DNA from: Scenedesmus sp. ARA3
Lineage: Eukaryota; Chlorophyta; Chlorophyceae; Sphaeropleales; Scenedesmaceae
Reading direction: 5' to 3'
Length of the DNA stretch: 64,000 nt
Assembly (NCBI GenBank): GCA_004335835.1
Contig: RWJK01001622.1
Span: 42,013 to 106,012, forward strand
Below the pieces are notes generated by a model. That model ran no database searches. It saw only the letters and a list, made by a program, of their open reading frames with translations, and was not told the origin of the DNA. Numbering within the stretch: the stretch's first letter is position 1; every line of letters begins with the position of its first letter. Both the position numbers and the translations under genes were made by a program. This document shows positions 35,401-48,400 of this stretch, in pieces.

Positions 35401-38400
35401 AATGATTTGTGCCCAGGCACACATACAGGGAAGCAGTTGGCTGCTGCTGCCACACTCCTTGCCCATTGTACCCCACGCCTTGTTATCAGCAAGCAGGTGC
35501 AGCCAGCAGAATGCTACCACAGAAACAAAGCAAAGCAGGAAGATGACAAGCAGCACACCCCTAAAGCTACACATATCTGCAGCATGTGTAGGCCGTAACA
35601 TGCGTCTTGTGTCCAGCCAGCACAACTCACCACCGGGTGCGGAGTATGTCTTGGATGATGGGTCGTATGTTACTGCGCCTTGCATAGACACCAGCTTGTC
35701 GAGGGTCACGCTCTCACTGTCTCCGTGGATCACGGCTTGCTTGCAGCTGTCAAGCATCTCTGGACACTTGTAGTAAAACATCCTGAACTCCACTTGCGCT
35801 TGCAGATCGTCTTTTGACTCAATGTCTTCCTGAGTGATGGCATACCAAATGCTGCACACCAGCTGGTTGACTTCACTTTTCCTTTCAAGGGTTTGTGTTG
35901 GGTCCTTGCCACTGCACATGGCCGTAGTGAGCGTCACAACCGTCTTGCCGATTGTGACAGTAGCTGATTCGTAGCGAAGCCTGACATTGCCATTGTTCAC
36001 CACAGACAGCGTGATAGGCACAATGTTACCTGCAGCAGCAGGAAGCATTGCACGACAGCGGAAGCAACACGGGTGTTGAGCTGTCTCAGGGGTGTCTGGT
36101 GCGATGCGCCATCAACCTGTCGAAGATGCTTGTGCAGCAAGACATGAATGTCAGCAGCCGCCTAATTGAAAGAGGTTCAACAGCTGGCAGCACACATGAC
36201 ATTGCCAGAAGCTGCTGCACTGCACCTAAAAGAGTGCCCTGGCCGCAGCTGCGGTTGAGAACTGCAGCTTGTAGTTCCACCGGACGGCACAGAATGCCAC
36301 AGCTGAGTAAGCTTAAAACCTGACATGGTGTTGAAAACCATTATGGTGGAGATGAACTGCAATTTCTCTGATAAATGCATGTACACACGGGCTAGGAAGA
36401 ATGTGGAGTGGTGATGCATACGTTTACGAGCGTGTAGCTGCCTCAAACATTTTTGTGGGTGAATTCGAGCAATAAACATGTTGTAGCAGCTGAGAACGCA
36501 GCAGCAGAGGCCCCTCACCCTCGTATGGGTAACCGTCTGGCAGCTGCAGCTTATCCAGGCTGACTTCCAGGCTGTGAGACTGCTGTGCTTGCAACGTCCA
36601 CGGCTCTGTATTGAGCTGGGTTCCAGTGAGCATGTTCAGGTTGGCTGGGCCCTTGGCAACGACCACTGGCGTGACAGTGAACGGCTGCTTGACATCAAGG
36701 GCATCTTGCAGGATGGTAAACTGCACAATGAATGCCATGGATTGTCCTGGCTCAAGGCGGACCCCAGTTCCAGAGAAGACGTCATTGAGTACGGGTGGTG
36801 GTGCTGAAAAGCGCTTGTTCTTGCGTGCAGGGGCTCTGATGACGCGGGGTTGCAGCCTGAGCAGGGCAACCTTGCGCGATGTAGCAACCACAGCACCTGC
36901 TGCTGGCTGTGTGGTGGCAACTCTGGCCATCAAAGCTTCGTCCACATAGGCGTTGAAGTTCACAGTGACGCTGTACACGTACACAGCTGCCTGCCCTTCA
37001 TTTGCAACCCTCAGCTCCGCACGTTGGACTCCTGCGCAGTGCATAAACCAGAGAACCAACGCAATAAACAACACGGGAGAGACACTTGCGCACGGTAATG
37101 GTATGCACAGCACCAGGCTCAAAGAGAAGTCACCAAGTCATCCTGACACATGTAAACAGCTGCTGCCTGGCAATGGTTGGCAGCCTTGGAGGCTCCTGAG
37201 CTGGGTATGATAATGACAAAAGGTCGGGACGACAACGTTACCTTCGTCATTGTAGGATTCAATGGGTTTCTGTGCAATATGGAACGATGGCCTCAACACG
37301 AGCGCCTTGAAGACAGCCTTGCGCAAGATGGGTGGTGCTTGCACTGCCGTTTGTTGACCCAGAGGATACGCAGTGGCAGACACTGTCACAGTGTTTGCTA
37401 CATCATTGTTGATGTCACCGTTAGTGACTGTGTGGCTTCCCCTGCAGGTGATGCCAAAGCTTGGTGCCAGAGTTGCCAGGGGGAGCGTGACAACGTCCGA
37501 GGTTGTAGACATGGTGCATGAGAGGCTGGCTGCCACTGTTGCCAGGGAGTTGGTCACTATCACATTCTTGAGTGTGATTTTACCGTCGTTTGTTACGGTG
37601 ATGGTGAACGTGCGAACCTCGCCTGCAGGATGGTCAGCATAAGGCACCTTGTCAGAGTTGTGCATACAGACCTGGCTGTAAGCATTCAGGAGGAGGATAT
37701 GCTGTTTTATTTGCATGCAAACGATCCTGAAGTCCCGGACATCGCTGGCCTGGATGCAGAACCTCACGTTGCCTGCAGGCAGCCAGCTGCTTTTCAGCAC
37801 CTCAAAATCCACCTGGACAGTGTGCTTCCAGCAGACATATGGTTTGCAGCCCAAGCCAACCTTGACAATAGTAAAATCTGCTGCAACAGGAGTTGTGATG
37901 CATGCGACCCTCAAATAACAGCCTAACTGCTAACAGTCTCGGCCAGCCGTATCAATGGTGAGCATACTGAGATCAGCATTACTGACAATTATAACTTGAG
38001 GCAATCTGCCTGCTTCATGCTGCAGGAAGCACGTGCACGCACCTGCTTCTGAGAAGACAGTGGAGTTCTGCAGGTCGATGGTGTGCGTGACTGCCAGCGA
38101 GGGAGCGCTGTAAAAGGAAAGAGTCTTGGATTGGGGAAGCGCCGTCACTGTCACAGGAGTCAAGCCTCCATACACCGGGGTCCATGTGCCACTTGCCGTA
38201 GGGGTGAAGGTCCTTGATGGAGCTTCAAGCTCCGCTAATGCCAGAGGATATGCAAAGATGACGTATGTAGATGTGCCTTTGCTCAAAGCAATGTTCTGCG
38301 ATGGCGTCTGAGGTGAAGCTGTAGCTCCAGGGAGTGTGACGTTGATATTTGCGAGATTGACGTTGCCCACGTTACGCACCTGAACAGTGAATGTGACACT

Positions 38401-41128
38401 TGTATCTACAGCAGCACCAGCAGCAGCAGCAGCAGCAGAGGGAGAACCGGCAGCAAGAATATCAGCACAACGTGCATCTAGTGCCATCTTAACAGTGCAG
38501 ATGGTGCATGCAGTCAGTGTTTTCCTCCAAAGCAAGCTTACCCAACGATGAAAGAAATCGGCCTCTGACAGGGAAGGTACGGCAGAGCAGCACCATTTGC
38601 TGGCACATCAGCCCCTGTCAGTAACACAGCACATGCGTAATAAGCATGACATCTGCCTTAGTTGCTGCGTGCCCATAGATTTGCCTTGACTGCACAGCCA
38701 TAATCACTCGCAGAGCAACTTTGTGGGCAGGTTGTGTTGCTTGCAGTTGACACAAGGTGTAGTTCTACTCACCTTCAGTGTAGGTGTCTGCTGATGGCCA
38801 GGTCGAAATTGTTGCTTCCAGTCTTGGATTGGCTGCGGGGGCAGGCACGTCAGTGAAGACAGCTGCAGGGGAAAACCAGGCGGAGCACAGGCAGCACCAA
38901 GCATGGCTTCCTGAGCCCAAGCAAAAACCAGCAAAAATTGTATAGCCCACAGCATGCAGAATGGCTGGCGTCTAACAGCAATCCTATGGCTGATTGTTTG
39001 CTAAGCCTGTTCTGGCGCTGCACTCTGCCTCGTTCCTATACACGTGCTACTCATGTTGCCAATATGCGGGCCGCCCATAGCAGTACACTGCTTTCAATTT
39101 CAATGGATGCATATTCACAGAGGGGTGCCGCACTAGCAGTGGTGCCATTGCAAAGTAATTTGTGCAGCACTGGGTGATGTGGGTGCGCACGCGAAGCCAC
39201 GACGTAAGCAACCTGCTGTTGCACGCCAATGCTAGCAGCTGTGTACGTCAGCTCAGCTCACCGTCTCCACAGTAGCATGCGGCATTGGCAGCACTGGGGT
39301 TGTAGAGGCTGAGCGCGGAGCAGGAGCTAGGAGCTGCTGGCAGGTATGAGACACAGAATGGAACCCTCAGCTTGTTGGTGCTGCTGGCTAGGCAGGGCAC
39401 GCTGAAGCCGGCAGGTGGTGTGCAAGTCACACTCGTGACACTGCTGGTGATTTTGAGGTCGCCACACGTGCCAGTTTTGCTGTAGCAGCCTCCGTTGTTT
39501 GCAGGTAGCCCAAACAGTTCACAGTTCTTCCCTATACCAGGAGGGAGGCCATTGGTGGATAGCCACACACCCTGCACAGTCACATGGGCAACAGACGGCA
39601 TGCAGCAGCCACAAGCAATCGTCATCTGGCAGGACATGGGGATGTTTTGGTGGTCGTTATTACAAACTTACTTGGCTGGCTGTGCTACAGTGCATACACA
39701 GTTTGCACGGCATTAGATGGCGACAATGCTGCATATGAGTTCGACACCTTGTACACCAGGCCTAGGCCTGAGGCCTCAAACTGGTTTTCAACCACAGATG
39801 GTGCTGAAGGCAATCCTCGTAAGACGACACCAAAGCTGCAGAAAGGATTTTCTATCAAAGCCATTGAAGTGGTGAGCAGTTTTGCAATGTTGTTGTTGGG
39901 CCAGCGTGACTGTCTGCAGCTCGAACCCAAGTGTGTGCAGCAGCTTGCGCCCGTTGCACAGCAGTTGCTGCTTCTGAAGCTGAGGCTGCATGGCAACGCC
40001 TGACAGGACCTTAACGATATGACACAAACAGATCCGGAGGAAGCAACCATCAGTTATCAAGCTACTCTCAGAAACAAACCACTGCTAGAGTTATTTCTGG
40101 TGTGAATGTAACTGGCGGGGCTCACAATGTTGTAAGTGGTGCCAGTGGTATTAGGCGTCGCCAGAGCCATTAGCCAGTTGGCTGCGATGTTCACTGTGTC
40201 GTCTGGGGATGTGCAGGACCCACCCACTGCAGCACACCATGGCAGAAAAGATAGCATTGGGCGAGTCATGCCATGGCGCGATTGAAGATTATTTGTACGT
40301 GACAGACATGCAATCCTACTGTTGCTGCAATGAGACAGCTTGGCAGCCCCTACCCTGAGGGTGGGTGTGCTCTGCGCATCCTGACACCTGGTTGGTGTGG
40401 CATCTAACCATATCTACTTCTAAACGATGTGTGTACATGCAAGCACTCTCCTTTTCTGGTCTCAGACCTGTGTTCAACCTGTTGTGGCTCATACCATCCA
40501 AGATGGTGCCAGGACCCACATGTAACTATCCTCTCTCAGATTTATTAGCAAAAGAAAGTATTGCTGAATTGTTGCATGGTGGGTGTAGAACATGCTCTGC
40601 AGCTTTTGCACAAGTCGTTGCTCAGAGCTGAGCTGAGGTTAGGCAACAGGACATGCGGCGTGAACCACTGCTGTGCTCAGGGTTTACAAGCTGGCTTATC
40701 ACCTAGCAGAACAGAAGCTGAAGTGCTGAAAAGCAAGCTGGTTGCTGCATACAACAGCTGCCAAGAAGTCAGCCGCATTTATTGGGCATGTGTTTGCTAG
40801 CGTCAACTGCCATGGCGCTGGCCAGCCACAACCCACCTGACAAGGAGCCGGATGATGACACAGTGTGCACCCTTGCTGCATTGCATGCAACATTTGCGGT
40901 GTTGGACATGCAACTGGCAGTTCCTCTGAGAGTGCTGGTGGAGCACGCACACGTGCAGCTGACGCTGCAGGACTGCAACAGCGTCCTCTTGGCCAAGGCA
41001 TGTGGCTGGTGCTGGCTGGCCACCGTGGCCACTGCCCCAGTGTCCTCATCCCACCCTCTCCATGCTGCTGCCGATGACAGCAGCGCCAGAAGCGCTATAA
41101 AACCTAAAGCCTGATGAGCCCCGCGCAT
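29500..41128 (-). CDS. Very large secreted protein with DUF11/CARDB-like repeats, multi-exon
   Basis: Exon 1 (41128-40837) encodes a signal peptide (GFIALLALLSSAAA) and a Cys-rich stretch (SCSVSCTCACSTS). Exon 2 is 40226-40126. Later exon-like blocks lie near 39830-39730, 39590-39255, 38410-38050, 37880-37700, 37625-37230, 37060-36510, 36035-35630, 35215-34985, 34680-34570, 34190-33790, 33560-33420, 33040-32830, 32610-32220, 31915-31790, 31500-31340, 30920-30690 and 29815-29500. At least nine carry a beta-sandwich-like repeat built on VTxTVxNxGNVxLxN: GNVNLANINVTL, GKITLKNVIVTN, GNVRLRYESATV, GNTRLTFKDDKG, GNVNMRVTSIGV, GNVRITEFVGEA, GNWRLHQLWFTS. This resembles DUF11/CARDB modules of surface proteins, so a cell-wall or matrix role is inferred. 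No membrane anchor is seen before the stop, which reads KCKSKP. Splice sites beyond exon 2 are approximate and an N gap interrupts one intron. Confidence 0.68.
29809..30409. repeat. Pentanucleotide microsatellite cluster around a 344-base N gap
   Basis: A short (GCAGT)n run near 29809-29832 is followed by a longer (GGCAG)n run at 29941-30004, 344 Ns (30005-30348), then (ACAGC)n at 30349-30407. The two long arrays have different units, so at least one repeat switch lies in the gap. All of this falls in an intron of the DUF11-repeat gene, and frames translated through it are artefacts. Confidence 0.9.
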
Positions 41129-42380
41129 GGTGACGTTGCAGCACAGCTGCTGGCTGTCACACCCACAAGCTCAAGCCTGCAGTCGAGCTGGGCAGGATGA
41201 GGCGTCAGTGCCTGCGGAACATGACAGCAGGTTATGCGACGGAGCAAACAACATAAGGTGTCAGAGATTACTATAATGTATCAAATACAAACAATGGTGA
41301 GGGATTCCGCGCGTGCTGCACACTGTGGCAGGCGAATAATTTCTTCCGTCGTGCCAGCCCCGTTAGACAGGATAAGAACGTATACGTATACGGACAGTAA
41401 GTCTGCAATTGGGCAGTATTATGCAGTTGTAAGTACAATTACTATTGTCAGTGAACGTGTATAGAAGCACCTGCAAATGATGAAAGCAGAATGAGTGCCT
41501 GACGGCGAAAGAGCTGTTGCTGGCAGTGAATAATAGCAGGTACAAACATCAAATTAAATGCGTTGATCTGATATAAGCGTATTGCTAGCTCTTACTTCAC
41601 AGGCCAGGCTGGTGACAAGCGTACAGCTGGTATCAGCTGTATACGATACGACCAAACAGCTTGCGAAAGAAGCAGTCGATGAGCCTCTAAACTGCACAAA
41701 CTGTATGAATAACTACTAATTTGATACTTCGTGACTGTTTTAGGGCAGCAGACGCGGGATCGATGCTGAGGCATGCGGGGCTCAGACTGCATGCAGATCA
41801 CCAAGCTTGCCCAGCAGCTGCTGCAACGCTTATCATCATATCGCACACCTGAATTTCCTCCTTAGGCAGCCTTCCCGCGAAGAATGTGTATTTACGCCTT
41901 TGAGATCTCTAGTAGTCTGATGCTGTTAGTGAGCACATAAGCTTTAAGCAAGTCATGAATCTGTGGTTTGTCATGTCGAGGACGACTGCCATTAGAGTAA
42001 ATCATTCTCGCACAAGTATGGGTCGCTGACAGCGAAAAGCACCTACGGAGCTGACATACGTTACATAACAAGTCCCTCCGTATAGGCAGCGCGCATTTGA
42101 CGATGAACCATCGAAGTCTTATCATATGTGATTTATGATCAAACTCACAAGCCTGCTTACCTGTACCTCCCAACCTGTGGGACAGCTTTTTATTGGCTGT
42201 CAGTGGCTGCTTGCCAGCTGGTAGCACTGGTTGATGCCATCCCACCAATACAAATGCGATGCACATTTGTGATAAGTTGAACAAGCTATACCACGGGCAG
42301 CCAGACCCTTGTGGTGCCAACATGCAGTGGAAATGCACTGCAGTAACTGCAACTAGGTAGTTTGTCTCATCAACGCGTTC
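41129..42380. other. Gene-free, A/T-richer region upstream of the DUF11-repeat gene
   Basis: Composition differs from the neighbours: fewer CTG/CAG runs and more AT. A palindromic ACGTATACGTATACG-type string lies near 41378-41392. The first few hundred bases presumably include the promoter of the minus-strand gene starting at 41128. No terminal inverted repeats or coding frame were recognised. Confidence 0.45.
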
Positions 42381-42629
42381 ATGCAATGCATGCAGCGAAA
42401 GATGCAGTACAGTGTCAGCTTGGAATTTCACCCGGTGATTCAAAGCATGGAACAGTTTCAGCTACAAGCAAGTGTCAGCTGGGATCCATTGATGGCTCTT
42501 GCTTCAAAGCAGCTCAGCTTTTTAGTGAAAGCAGGTGCAGCTTCAAGAGCAGTTGTGCATGGTTGCTTATGGTTGCAAGCAGCCTGCAGCGGCAGGACAC
42601 TCATGACAGATGCATTGGCACATTCCACA

Positions 42630-42727
42630 AGGCGTGCTGCACCTGCACTGTCACACTGGGCTTGTGCTTCAACGCCTGCTCCTGCTGCTGCTGCTGCCGC
42701 CGCTGCTATTCCTGCTGCTGACGATTG

Positions 42728-42758
<31 letters not shown>

Positions 42759-43255
42759 CCTCTTGCTATAGTACTATCTACTACTTGTCCACCTGATGCT
42801 GCTGCTGCTGCTGCTGCTGCTGTTGTAGCTGCTGTCTTTGCTACTGCTGCAATTCCCCAGAGGAGCACTGGCTGCTGTGGATACCCCAGCAGACACTGCA
42901 AAGGTCAGGAATGCTGCAGCTGGTCCAGCAACTGCTGTAGCATAGAAGGTGGGTGTATTGTTGCATTCTGCAGTAACTGAAGCAGCAAAGACAGCTGCAC
43001 GTCCAGCAGTTGCACCAGTTGCAAAGTTTGCACTGCTAGCAGCGGCTGCACTCCCAGATTTCTTGGTTCGCTGTCAAGACGCAACTGCCAAAGCAGCAGC
43101 TGTTGCAGTAGAGGTCACTGACCGCTGTGTTGCTGCCTCAGGCTGCTGTTACAGTGCCCCATAACTGCAGTGCAGCAACCCCTCTAGCAAAAGCCATGTG
43201 CTGCTGCTGCTGCTGCTGTGCTGTAGCTGCTGCTGCTGCTACTGGCTGCAGGAAG
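42630..43255. repeat. Degenerate GCT/CTG-rich block
   Basis: Imperfect GCT repeats interspersed with GTT, ACT and CCT codon-like triplets give Ala-rich frames on both strands. Stop codons and frame changes break every version. I treat it as expanded simple-repeat DNA and not a gene. Confidence 0.55.
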
Positions 43256-43439
43256 TACCGCAGTTGTTGGTCTTGCAACCTGCTGCTCCAGCTTGCATAT
43301 GTGAGAGCAGCGTCCTGCAGCATCTTGCAGCGTCCTGCAGCGTCCCAACATCGTTGTCATCTGATTGACCAAGGCATTGGTGTTGTACTGCTGCTGGGCT
43401 CTTCAAGCCGCATGCGTCTGCTTCTCGTGTACATGCAAG

Positions 43440-45090
43440 GGCTGCGAGGGCGCTCTGTGTGCTTGCACGCGCTCTGTGCCGCACAGCAGCCGCTCATCGA
43501 CTGCGCCGCACAAGCACGTGTGTGCTCACGGTGTTACACGGCGTGAGTGCACGCGCACGCAGTGTGTGCTCACAATGTTCGTGCGCGCACACGCAGTGGG
43601 TGCTCACGGAGTGACTGCGCGCACATGCAGTGTGTGCTGACAACGCAGGGGCCCGCGCGTTCAGTGTGTGCTCACAGCTTATGAGTGCGCACGCAAGCAG
43701 CGTGTGCTTGCGCGCGTGCGCGCGCGTTGTGTACGTGTGCATGTGTAAGGGTGTTCTCACTGCCGCGCATCTACGTGTGTTCGTGCGTACATGCTGCATG
43801 CATGCTTGTGCGTGCGCATGCATGCACTGTGTCACGCAGTACTAGAGCTCGTCATCAACAGCATCATCATGTTGCGACTGCGAGCGCGTGTGCGTGTGAC
43901 GCCAAACCATGCTTGTGAATGCACGCGTGTGCGCACGGGTGTGTGCGTGCGTCACATCAAGTTGGCTGCAACTGCATCTCCGCTTGCACTGACATTTGGA
44001 CACGTGTGCTTGTGAGTGGGTGCATTTAACAAATTTTAACAAATTTTATCACAAGCACAAGTGTCCAAATGGCAGCACAAAAACACAACAACATCAAATC
44101 AACGACAAGAGAGTGTGTGCACATTCTTTTGCGCGCGTTCGTGCCTGTGTTTGCGTTGACGCCACGTGAATGCTTGTGATCATTATGTGCTTATGCGTGT
44201 ACGCCATTTCTAGGCACGTGCGCATGTGTGCGTGCGTGGTATTGGATTGCGCGCGCTGCACTTGTTGTCAATGCGTGCATTCACTGTGAGTGGGCCAGGA
44301 CATGCAGGCGATGCGCGTGCACTGTGTGCTTACGCATGTGCGCGCGTGTGCATGCGTCATGTTGCGCGCATCCGGTCATGCGCTTGCGTTGACGCGCACA
44401 CATGCTTGAGAGTGTGCACACGTCTAATGTGTGCTTGCGCGCGTGCGCGCATCCTGCATCGTTAACTTATTGTTACTGGACATATTGAACTGGTACCTCC
44501 AACTGGACATATTGGACTGGTACCTCCAAGGGCCTTGAAATGGTATATATAAGGTCCGCAGGACTCGATGGCTGTCTAAATTAAAATTCGATATCATGTA
44601 TACGCGCCTGCGATATTGCCGCACGCGTGCTTGTGAGTGCGCGCGTACGCGCGTCACGCATTAGCATCAACGTCAGCGCAAGTACTCGTGCAGCCATCTG
44701 GGCGCACCTGCAACAGTGATTGCATCGACACCGCACGTATCTTGTAAGCGCTCGTGCATACACCATATGGCTACGCGTGTACGAGCTGGTTCGTCACGTG
44801 TGCATGTGTGCGCGTGCGTCACACCATTCGCGCGCATCCGCGTGTGTACTGACGCGGATGCACATGACATACATGTCATGTGTGTCACACATTGTGTATT
44901 GCGTAGCGGATGTGCAGGTGCTCACTATAGCGAGCGCCACTAGCTAGTGGGTGGTTATGCATGCACGCTTGTGAGTATGCCCTTGCATGCACGCGCGCAC
45001 ACCATGTGCTTGTGCGTGTGCCATGCTTGCGTATTCATGCGTCTGCGCTGTGGTATGTGTGCGCCCGTGTGCCGTGATGAGCATCCCACG
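43440..45090. repeat. Long alternating purine-pyrimidine (TG/CG-rich) region
   Basis: About 1.6 kb is dominated by TGTG, GTGCGC, GCGCGT and CACACG strings with loosely recurring units such as GCAGTGTGTGCTCAC. No open reading frame with protein-like composition was found in it. It is interrupted by a promoter-like segment near 44475-44600. Confidence 0.7.
44475..44554 (+). promoter_or_regulatory. Promoter-like segment: 26-bp direct repeat plus TATA box
   Basis: The element ACTGGACATATTG(A/G)ACTGG followed by TACCTCC occurs at 44475-44500 and 44502-44527. A strong TATA-like TATATATAAGG follows at 44544-44554. The nearest downstream + strand frame is the unrecognised ORF at 44947-45393. No transcript evidence exists here. 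Confidence 0.35.
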
Positions 45091-45393
45091 GTGTCGACGG
45101 TTGGTGTGGCTCACAAATCAGAGTACCGTAATCTGGTTCAGCGCATTCAGCAACATCACATTACATTAGCAGAGTTGTGTCAATGTCATGGGGTGAAGCA
45201 ACAACAGCTGGTGCCATGTAGCCATGAGCAGGCCTGCCGTGACGACATTGGTGCAATTCTACAACATGTAGTACAAGCCAGTCAAGCAGGCCGCAATTAC
45301 ATTAGCAATGCACAAGCATGGCATAAAGCCATGACCAGGCCTCACACGCAATGTGTACACATGGAACATGGCTGCAAGCGCTTGCACAGCTAG
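44947..45393 (+). CDS. Unrecognised ORF, possibly only its 3' part real
   Basis: The first ~45 codons come from the TG/CG-rich tract and look non-coding (Cys/Ala/His-rich). From about 45085 the frame changes character: mixed composition with HKSEYRNLVQRIQQHHITLA and ILQHVVQASQAGRNYISNAQ, ending at a TAG. I recognise no family. It could be a fragment of a mobile element or a small gene whose start lies elsewhere. The reverse strand here is the 3' flank of the Pmp-like gene, so it may also be a chance frame. Confidence 0.25.
   Translation: MGGYACTLVSMPLHARAHTMCLCVCHACVFMRLRCGMCAPVCRDEHPTVSTVGVAHKSEYRNLVQRIQQHHITLAELCQCHGVKQQQLVPCSHEQACRDDIGAILQHVVQASQAGRNYISNAQAWHKAMTRPHTQCVHMEHGCKRLHS
45297..45301 (-). 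terminator. Candidate TGTAA poly(A) signal for the Pmp-like gene
   Basis: The minus strand reads TGTAA about 145 nt after the stop at 45446. A second copy lies at 45161-45165. The position fits the chlorophycean poly(A) element. Confidence 0.4.
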
Positions 45394-45445
45394 CAGTGCC
45401 AGTGCAGCATCAACCACACATGCATGAATCGTTCGAGATTCGATA

Positions 45446-48400
45446 TCAAGCCAAGCTACCACTGTCTACATCCTTGCTATGCTTCACTGCTACCATACCA
45501 CCAATGCAGTTCACCCCAATCCATGCACGCGATGTGTCCCTGCACCTGCTGACCTTGCCCCGTAGCTCCTGCCAGTCAACATGCCTCACCAACTGCCACA
45601 GCACAGAGCACACAAAAGCCGCATTCACCAGCAGCAGCAGAGCCCCCACAGCTATGCCATACGCAGCAGCACCAGGCCGTGTGGCACTTGACTCGCTGCT
45701 ACTGCTGGTTTGGCTGGCCTGCTGCAAAGCAAGCCCAACATAGCTTGTCAGCAGCAGGCATTGCACACCTCGCAGCATCGCCCGGCCTGCTTCACCAAAT
45801 GCAAACGGCGTGAAGGCCTGCAGAAGAAACATGAACACCGCCAGAACCGCTGTCATCGCAACGCACTGGTAGAAAGAGCCGATGTTGACACCAAATATGC
45901 TGATAGCAACAAGCGCCATTGTTTGGCATATTATGGCTGCTTCCCACCAACAAATGCGGGCGCGGTATGAGCGTGCAAGGAAGCCCCAGTGCTGCAGGAA
46001 AGCTGCATCATCCAAGCGGCTGCGGTTTGAAACAGTGATGTACACAATGGCAGCAGGTAGGCCAATGCACAGCAGCAGCAGAAGCGGCAGGCCTAGGCCA
46101 AGAGTTAGCGCCCTGTGCCAGCCCGTCTCAAAGCAGACAGTGCTGACGTCATATACCCAAAACGAGCCGACTGCTGCTGCTGTGTGTGGTGCTACTGCAG
46201 GCCTGTCAAGCGGTATGCAAGCAAACAACCCAAACACGGTCCTCAGCACACCTGGCAGGAAGAAGAAAACAACAACCATGGCGCTGCTGCCCAGTCGATC
46301 AGCCATGGAAGCAGCAGCAGTAGTGCGCTTCTGCTTCACTTTCATCAGCAGCAGCTCCAGCAGCAGCAGCAATGCCAACATCACTAGGGGTACACTCAAG
46401 TAAAACACAACACGCTGAGCGGCAATCGGCACACGGCTGTTGCTAGACAACAGACAGTCGATGCCAAGTGTCTCAGGGTTTGAGGGCGCCCACAGCCAAC
46501 CCAGCATTTGAACCCGGTATGAAATGGGTGCTGGCCAGTCGATGTTGAGCGATGCGATCAGCAGCATCCACTGAGAGTACAGCACAAGGCACCGCAACAA
46601 AGCTGACACATGCTGCTTGCGCTCATTCTGCTGGTCCTCAAAGTTCTCAGCAAGGGTGAAATGGCACATCAACTTGATGATTGCAAGGAGCGCAACACCA
46701 CCAGAGACATAGAGTGCAACAATAACACCCGGCCGCATGCAAGCCTTGCAGTGGAAGGGCTTTGTTGAGCCAAAACCCTTGGCACATGCGCCGCAGACGT
46801 TGCCGCTGTATGCAGCACTGCACTGCAGGCTGCTGCGGTTGCTGCTGCCGCTGCAGGCTGTGTCCTGGGTGCAGGCACGCAGCGCAGCCCTGTCGCCCTG
46901 ACAGGCAGCTGCATTGGGGCACCTGCAGCGATTATCAGGTTCACGGCAAGCAGCAGGCAGCAGGCACATTGCAGCCCAACATTGCATAGTGAGAAACGTG
47001 GCGCGGGTGCATGTGCCACACGACTTGCTGCCTGCGAGCCTAAACCAAGAACCAACAAGCTTGCAGTGCAGAGCCATGTCGCATCGCTGCTAGATCAGTT
47101 GAGCAACAACCTTTGCAGTGCTGCAGTAACATGAGAAACTGCGCACACACAACTGCACATCACACCAGCCTCTCACCTGTGCATCTGCGCTGATGTTGCT
47201 GCGCTGTGCCACCAGCCAGGCAGCGGCACCATCACAGCGCCGCCGGGGCAATCCGCGCCGCCCGGGCAGCCGCTGCACACTGCTGCAGCAGGGTCCAAGT
47301 TGTAGAAGCCTGGCAGGCAGGGCTCACATGTGTCTGGGATGGGAACAACCTCCCCAGGCACACAGCCACGCACATGCAACGTTGCATTTGCTGATGAAAC
47401 ATTGACAAACTCTGGGAGCCGTACTGACACTGAGTAGCGTCCAGGAGGCTTGCGCACCCTTAACAGAAGATGCCTTATGCCTGCATCATCACTTGTATTG
47501 GCACCAAGTGACTGCATGTCACCTAGGGACACTGCAGCAAGGATGCCAGGCGACGGGAGGCCCAATGCACCCACAACAGCGAGCTTCAAACTGAGAGCAC
47601 CTTCATCTGCTGCTGCGCGACTCACATAATCGAATGTGGTATTGCCGACAAACTGCATGCTGCTGGGATCAACAGCAACCTGAGGCCCGCGCGTTGCCGA
47701 GTTGTTAGTAACAAGCGAAAGCAACAACGGCAGATCGCTGACAGACGTGTTTGGTTCCATGGCTATGCCACCGCCAATGCGTGCTGTGTTATACTGTATG
47801 GTGCTGTTTGCTGCTGCAAATGTGGACTGACCAAGCAGCCGCACACCGCCGCCCCAGGGAGAAATGGCAGTGTTATGATGCACTGCCGTGCCGACAATCT
47901 CAACAGCTGCTTCTTCCAAAGCGCAGATGCCTGCCCCTCCTCCGTCAGTAAGGCTGCAGCTTTGAATGACCATGTTCCAAGAAATGGAAGAGTTAAGAAT
48001 GGACACCTGCAGCAGCAATGAGGCAGCAGCAGCAGCAGCAGCATCGGTCCAACAGCAAATGGGTGGCTGCCATATCTACTGCAGCTTCTGTAGTACAGAC
48101 CTAAGCTGCAGCTTCACGCAGCAGAAACACGAATTTGCAGGTCAGCAATGACAAGATGCAATAGCTAGGGCCAAGGGAGTCCTGCCAGCACACCATATGC
48201 GCAACAGTTGCGACACCGATGCAGGCCAGCTACATACATATTGCACAGAACGCGCTGTTGCCTGCTCAAAGTTGTGTCACAGGCAGCTCACATCTGATGC
48301 CCCCCCTGCCGAGATGCCACCTCCTTGATACTGTGCAGTGTTGTTGTGCACAACCAGGGACGTGATTGTGACATTGGCCATTGCTGCAATGGAGATCCCG

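Noticed and set aside
36574..36949. Plus-strand frames opposite the DUF11-repeat exons
   Set aside because: They are shadows of minus-strand coding exons with better composition and repeated domain pattern.
41378..41392. Palindromic ACGTATACGTATACG as a second copy of the MITE
   Set aside because: No TAGGGATGTG ends or 8-bp duplication were found nearby; the shared TATACG motif alone is weak.
42381..42980. Ala-rich frames on both strands
   Set aside because: Both come from a degenerate GCT repeat; no start context, splice pattern or homology supports a gene.
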